Assembly: GCA_946221495.1 (NCBI GenBank)
Contig: CAMIFA010000202.1
Span: 1-7,859, forward strand
Source of the DNA: an uncultured cyanobacterium
Lineage (GTDB): Bacteria > Cyanobacteriota > Cyanobacteriia > Cyanobacteriales > Chroococcidiopsidaceae
Direction of reading: 5' to 3'
Length of the DNA stretch: 7,859 nucleotides
How positions within the stretch are numbered: the first letter of the stretch is position 1; the number at the start of each line of letters is the position of its first letter. The position numbers were made by a program, and so were the translations under genes. Under the pieces are notes generated by a model that saw only the letters and a program-made list of their open reading frames with translations, ran no database searches and was not told the DNA's origin. Positions 6,255 through 7,859 of this stretch are shown piece after piece.

Positions 6255-6569
6255 CTCGTTGGTGAGTATCAGAACCTCGTCAACGAGTGTTTATAACTCG
6301 TGCGCGAGTATCGGAACCTCGTCAATGAGTGTTTATAACTCGTGCGCGAGTATCGGAACCTCGTCAATGAGTGTTTATAACTTGTGAGAGAGTATGAGAA
6401 TCTCGTGAGCGAGTCTTTAAGTTTTGCAGACGAGTATCAGAGCTTCGTTGATGAGTCTTTGAGTTTTGTAGATGAGTATCAGAGCTTCGTCGATGAGTCT
6501 TTTCAACTCGTGCATGAGGAGCAAAATTTCGTCAATCAGCCATTGCAACTTGTGAACAAGTATAAAAGC
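6255..6569 (+). repeat. Fifteen-unit 21-bp tandem repeat encoding heptads
   Basis: Fifteen units of exactly 21 bp follow one another with no insertion or deletion. Most begin CTCGT or TTCGT and carry GAGT at positions 10-13. Two unit types alternate: odd units mostly continue GAGTATCGGAAC or similar, and even units continue GAGTGTTTATAA or GAGTCTTTNAGT. The result is a 42-bp superperiod. Units 3-4 (6297-6338) and 5-6 (6339-6380) are base-identical 42-mers. Unit 2 contains the inverted repeat CTCGT-CA-ACGAG, and units 3 and 5, with one flanking base, contain ACTCG-TGCG-CGAGT, so parts of the array can form small hairpins. It is not a CRISPR array because there are no unique spacers. Confidence 0.95.
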
Positions 6570-6572
6570 TAG
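6381..6572 (+). CDS. Open heptad-repeat reading frame, possible small helical protein or gene remnant
   Basis: This frame encodes nine heptads ending in TAG. A GTG at 6384 gives 62 residues. The repeating pattern is (L/F)-V-x-E-x-x-x, for example FADEYQS, FVDESLS, FVDEYQS, LVHEEQN and LVNKYKS. The spacing would place a hydrophobic pair at the same point of each heptad, suiting an amphipathic or coiled-coil helix. Several differences between like units are synonymous (GAC/GAT, GTT/GTC), which suggests past selection on the protein. Upstream, the same frame continues as heptads but is cut by TAA at 6294, 6336 and 6378, so a longer version seems to have been broken. No Shine-Dalgarno is seen before the GTG. 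It may be a relic rather than an expressed gene. Confidence 0.4.
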   Translation, partial: LVREYENLVSESLSFADEYQSFVDESLSFVDEYQSFVDESFQLVHEEQNFVNQPLQLVNKYKS

Positions 6573-6842
6573 GACTTAGGCATTTATATTTTTAAATAAC
6601 TCTCTAATTTATAGATCAATCTCTTGTATGCAGGAAGTTTGGGTGGTTCTCCCCAAGTCTTTGTTTATGTTGCAAATAAAGACTAATTTCGTAAATCCTA
6701 CATCTAACTTTTCAAAGACAAAATTTAAGCGATCGCTCTTAGTAACTACATCAAAAAGTGCGATAGCGGTTATCGCTGGGTGTAACAGAGTGCATTTGGT
6801 AAAACTAATTAGGGAAATAGCGACTAAGAAAAGCTTGCGGTG
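6573..6842. other. Intergenic stretch between heptad repeats and antitoxin-like gene
   Basis: This 270-bp stretch holds a HIP1 octamer at 6729-6736 and a small hairpin, GCGATA (6760-6765) with TATCGC (6771-6776) around GCGGT. A plus-strand frame opening at 6628 runs through here but most of it is the mirror image of the antitoxin-like gene on the other strand. On the minus strand one frame is open for about 80 codons (ending near 6600) without any ATG or recognisable toxin motif. No supported gene was found. Confidence 0.5.
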
Positions 6843-7247
6843 TCAAAATGGGAACTGCGTTAAATTCAGTAGTTCTTGTCGCACTTCCTTGACAATGTCA
6901 CTAATTTCTTGCAGAGATGGTTGGTTATGGTCTGGCTCTAGTTTCTCAAGCCGTTGGAGAAATTCATCTAAGTCTACAGTTGGCTTGCGGATTTTTTTGA
7001 ACACAATTTCATCGACAATGTCACTAATTTCTTGCAGAGATGGTTGGTTATGGTCTGGCTCTAGTTTCTCAAGCCGTTGGAGAAATTCATCTAAGTCTAC
7101 AGTTGGCTTGCGGATTTTTTTGAACACAATTTCATCTGCTGTGACTGAAACTTCGTACTCGGCAAAGGGTTGAAGTTGAACCAATATTTCTGGTGGAATT
7201 TCTAGTTTCCCTTGGGCTGTGACTCTGGCAATAATATTTGCATCCAT
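6843..7247 (-). CDS. AbrB/MazE-like putative antitoxin with internal tandem duplication
   Basis: The first 45 residues of this 134-residue protein have the swapped-hairpin AbrB/SpoVT/MazE pattern: ARVTAQGKLEIPPEILVQL then YEVSVTADEIVF. This fold dimerises to bind operator DNA; as an antitoxin, the C-terminal tail would neutralise a partner toxin. Residues 38-78 and 79-119 are identical 41-residue copies (DEIVFKKIRKPTVDLDEFLQ onward to SDIV), and the DNA copies are also identical. Without the duplication the protein would be 93 residues, a normal antitoxin size. The copied segment spans the last strand of the DNA-binding fold and the helical, acidic linker. AGGA lies ten bases before the ATG. 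No toxin gene (PIN, MazF, RelE-like) is visible on either side, so a solitary regulator or orphan antitoxin is equally possible. Confidence 0.72.
   Translation of the reverse strand: MDANIIARVTAQGKLEIPPEILVQLQPFAEYEVSVTADEIVFKKIRKPTVDLDEFLQRLEKLEPDHNQPSLQEISDIVDEIVFKKIRKPTVDLDEFLQRLEKLEPDHNQPSLQEISDIVKEVRQELLNLTQFPF
6891..7013 (-). repeat. 123-bp perfect tandem duplication, distal copy
   Basis: This copy encodes residues 79-119 of the antitoxin-like protein and is identical base for base to 7014-7136. The length is divisible by three, so the frame is kept. Confidence 0.97.
7014..7136 (-). repeat. 123-bp perfect tandem duplication, proximal copy
   Basis: This copy encodes residues 38-78 of the antitoxin-like protein and is identical to 6891-7013, including a run of seven T in each copy. 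The lack of any third-position difference points to a very recent event or to gene conversion. Confidence 0.97.
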
Positions 7248-7323
7248 AATTGCAATGTCCTATTTTAATTAAATCTTAATTGCCTTTACTCTTACTGCCC
7301 GCCCTGATCAAATAAGAATGAAA

Positions 7324-7407
7324 GCGATCGCATTTGCTGCTGTGTCACGCACTCTTAATTAGAAGCGCGAAGGCACTACGCGATCGCACTTAGGCACAGG
7401 CGATCGC
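7324..7407. repeat. Cluster of three HIP1 octamers
   Basis: GCGATCGC occurs at 7324-7331, 7380-7387 and 7400-7407, three copies in 84 bp, in the short gap between the antitoxin-like gene and the TPR gene. HIP1 is the highly abundant octamer of many cyanobacterial genomes. The intervening DNA, with GCGAAGGCACTACGC before the second copy, resembles dispersed cyanobacterial repeat debris. Confidence 0.85.
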
Positions 7408-7446
7408 ACCTATTAGCTGTGTTAACGCCGCCGTGCAAAAACTTGC

Positions 7447-7859
7447 TCATTGCCATAGTCTTTTTAGCCAGCGCCGCAAGCGACTTAGCCATTGCCAAAA
7501 CCCGCGACGGGGTGTGGTGGGTACTTGCAGCTGAGAGAGGCGCTCAATTGCTCTGTCGCAATCTTGGGTTTTAATATCAAGTCCCATTGCCTGATAAAGT
7601 TCGCGGGCATTACGATAAGCACCAACCGCGTCTGATTCTCGATTCACATTTTCTAACGTCAGACCTAAGTTAAACCAAGCTAAAGCTTCCCCGTTGCGAT
7701 CACCGATTTGCCGTGTAATCTCCAAAGACTGCTGGTAGAAATCAATCGCTTGTCGGTACTCTCCCAGGGAGTCGTAAGCGTTGCCCAAATTGTTTAAGGA
7801 ATAGGCTTCCCCGTTGCGATCGCCGATTTGCCGTTTAATCTCCAAAGACTGCTGGTGGA
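7447..7859 (-). CDS. TPR repeat protein, C-terminal part (5' end outside the window)
   Basis: The frame is open to the window edge, so this is the last 137 or so residues of a longer protein; a TTG at 7845 is an internal Leu codon of the repeat, not a start. It shows 40-residue tetratricopeptide units of the kinesin-light-chain-like type: QQSLEIKRQIGDRNGEAYSL with NLGNAYDSLGEYRQAIDFY, then SLEITRQIGDRNGEALAW with the more diverged NLGLTLENVNRESDAVGAY. A last helix follows (about RELYQAMGLDIKTQDCDRAI), then a linker and a basic, Trp-rich tail RRGFWQWLSRLRRWLKRLWQ. TPRs mediate protein-protein contacts. The tail could be an amphipathic membrane-binding helix (inference). The missing N-terminus may hold more TPRs and an effector domain, which cannot be known here. 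Confidence 0.85.
   Translation of the reverse strand, partial: HQQSLEIKRQIGDRNGEAYSLNNLGNAYDSLGEYRQAIDFYQQSLEITRQIGDRNGEALAWFNLGLTLENVNRESDAVGAYRNARELYQAMGLDIKTQDCDRAIERLSQLQVPTTPRRGFWQWLSRLRRWLKRLWQ
7685..7859 (-). repeat. 120-bp direct repeats within the TPR gene
   Basis: The block near 7685-7740 recurs 120 bp later (7805-7859) with only a few differences, matching the 40-residue TPR period. One difference creates a full HIP1 octamer at 7816-7823 where the sister unit has GCGATCAC (7696-7703). The near-identity of the DNA suggests recent unit amplification or conversion. Confidence 0.8.

Noticed and set aside
6255..6569. CRISPR array
   Set aside because: Units are contiguous and of 21 bp, with no unique spacers; both halves of the 42-bp superperiod are repeats.
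6600..6852. Minus-strand open stretch after the antitoxin-like gene as a toxin
   Set aside because: It has no start codon, no PIN or other toxin motif, and includes a HIP1 site and hairpin typical of intergenic DNA.
6628..7173. Plus-strand 181-codon open frame with an internal 41-residue repeat
   Set aside because: Most of its repeated part is the mirror of the 123-bp duplication in the minus-strand AbrB-like gene. Its residues (Ser/Arg/Trp-rich) look non-coding, and it has no family resemblance.

Overview
The window reads as chromosomal DNA of a cyanobacterium. The main evidence is eleven copies of the octamer GCGATCGC (HIP1), starting at 1252, 2344, 2500, 4671, 5030, 5524, 6729, 7324, 7380, 7400 and 7816, in otherwise AT-rich DNA. 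Several genes also belong to families I know from cyanobacteria (DUF2993, DUF2231, DUF167, a conserved 158-residue hypothetical, TPR proteins with a basic/Trp tail). A filamentous or Chroococcidiopsis-like lineage would fit, but the genus cannot be fixed from this sequence.

Layout. 27-1064 (-): hemerythrin-type HHE protein with an extra helical N-terminal half. 1065-1448: divergent intergenic region with a HIP1 site and an imperfect stem-loop. 1449-2784 (+): a DUF2993 lipid-binding-like protein and a DUF2231 membrane protein 55 bp apart, probably co-transcribed and ended by a hairpin and an intrinsic terminator (2881-2908). 2953-3180 (+): DUF167/YggU protein. 3368-3820 (+): small exported protein of unknown function. 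3962-4567 (-): glutathione S-transferase, divergent from the SRAP/HMCES abasic-site shield gene at 4635-5291 (+). The SRAP gene's true start is the ATG that places the catalytic Cys at position 2. 5286-5520 (-): a decayed gene remnant, tail-to-tail with SRAP. 5521-5765: HIP1 and GC-rich repeat-like DNA. 5766-6242 (+): conserved cyanobacterial protein of unknown function.

The accessory end is the most unusual part. Directly after 6242 lies a block of fifteen 21-bp units (6255-6569), all in register with no indel. Each unit encodes a heptad of the form (L/F)-V-x-E-x-x-x, and the units alternate between two types, giving a 42-bp superperiod. The frame is the same as that of the upstream gene. 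Stop codons sit at the end of units 2, 4 and 6, and units 3-4 and 5-6 are identical, so the nonsense codon appears to have been copied with the repeat. The last nine units remain open. On the opposite strand, 6843-7247 encodes an AbrB/MazE-like putative antitoxin with a base-perfect, in-frame 123-bp tandem duplication and no recognisable toxin beside it. 7248-7446 holds three HIP1 sites. 7447 to the window edge (-) is the C-terminal end of a TPR protein with 120-bp DNA repeats.

The left part is ordinary housekeeping and stress gene content (iron/oxygen binding, glutathione chemistry, DNA abasic-site protection, envelope proteins). The right part, from about 5290 on, shows gene decay, repeat amplification and a recent tandem duplication. 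I see no transposase, CRISPR array, tRNA or rRNA.
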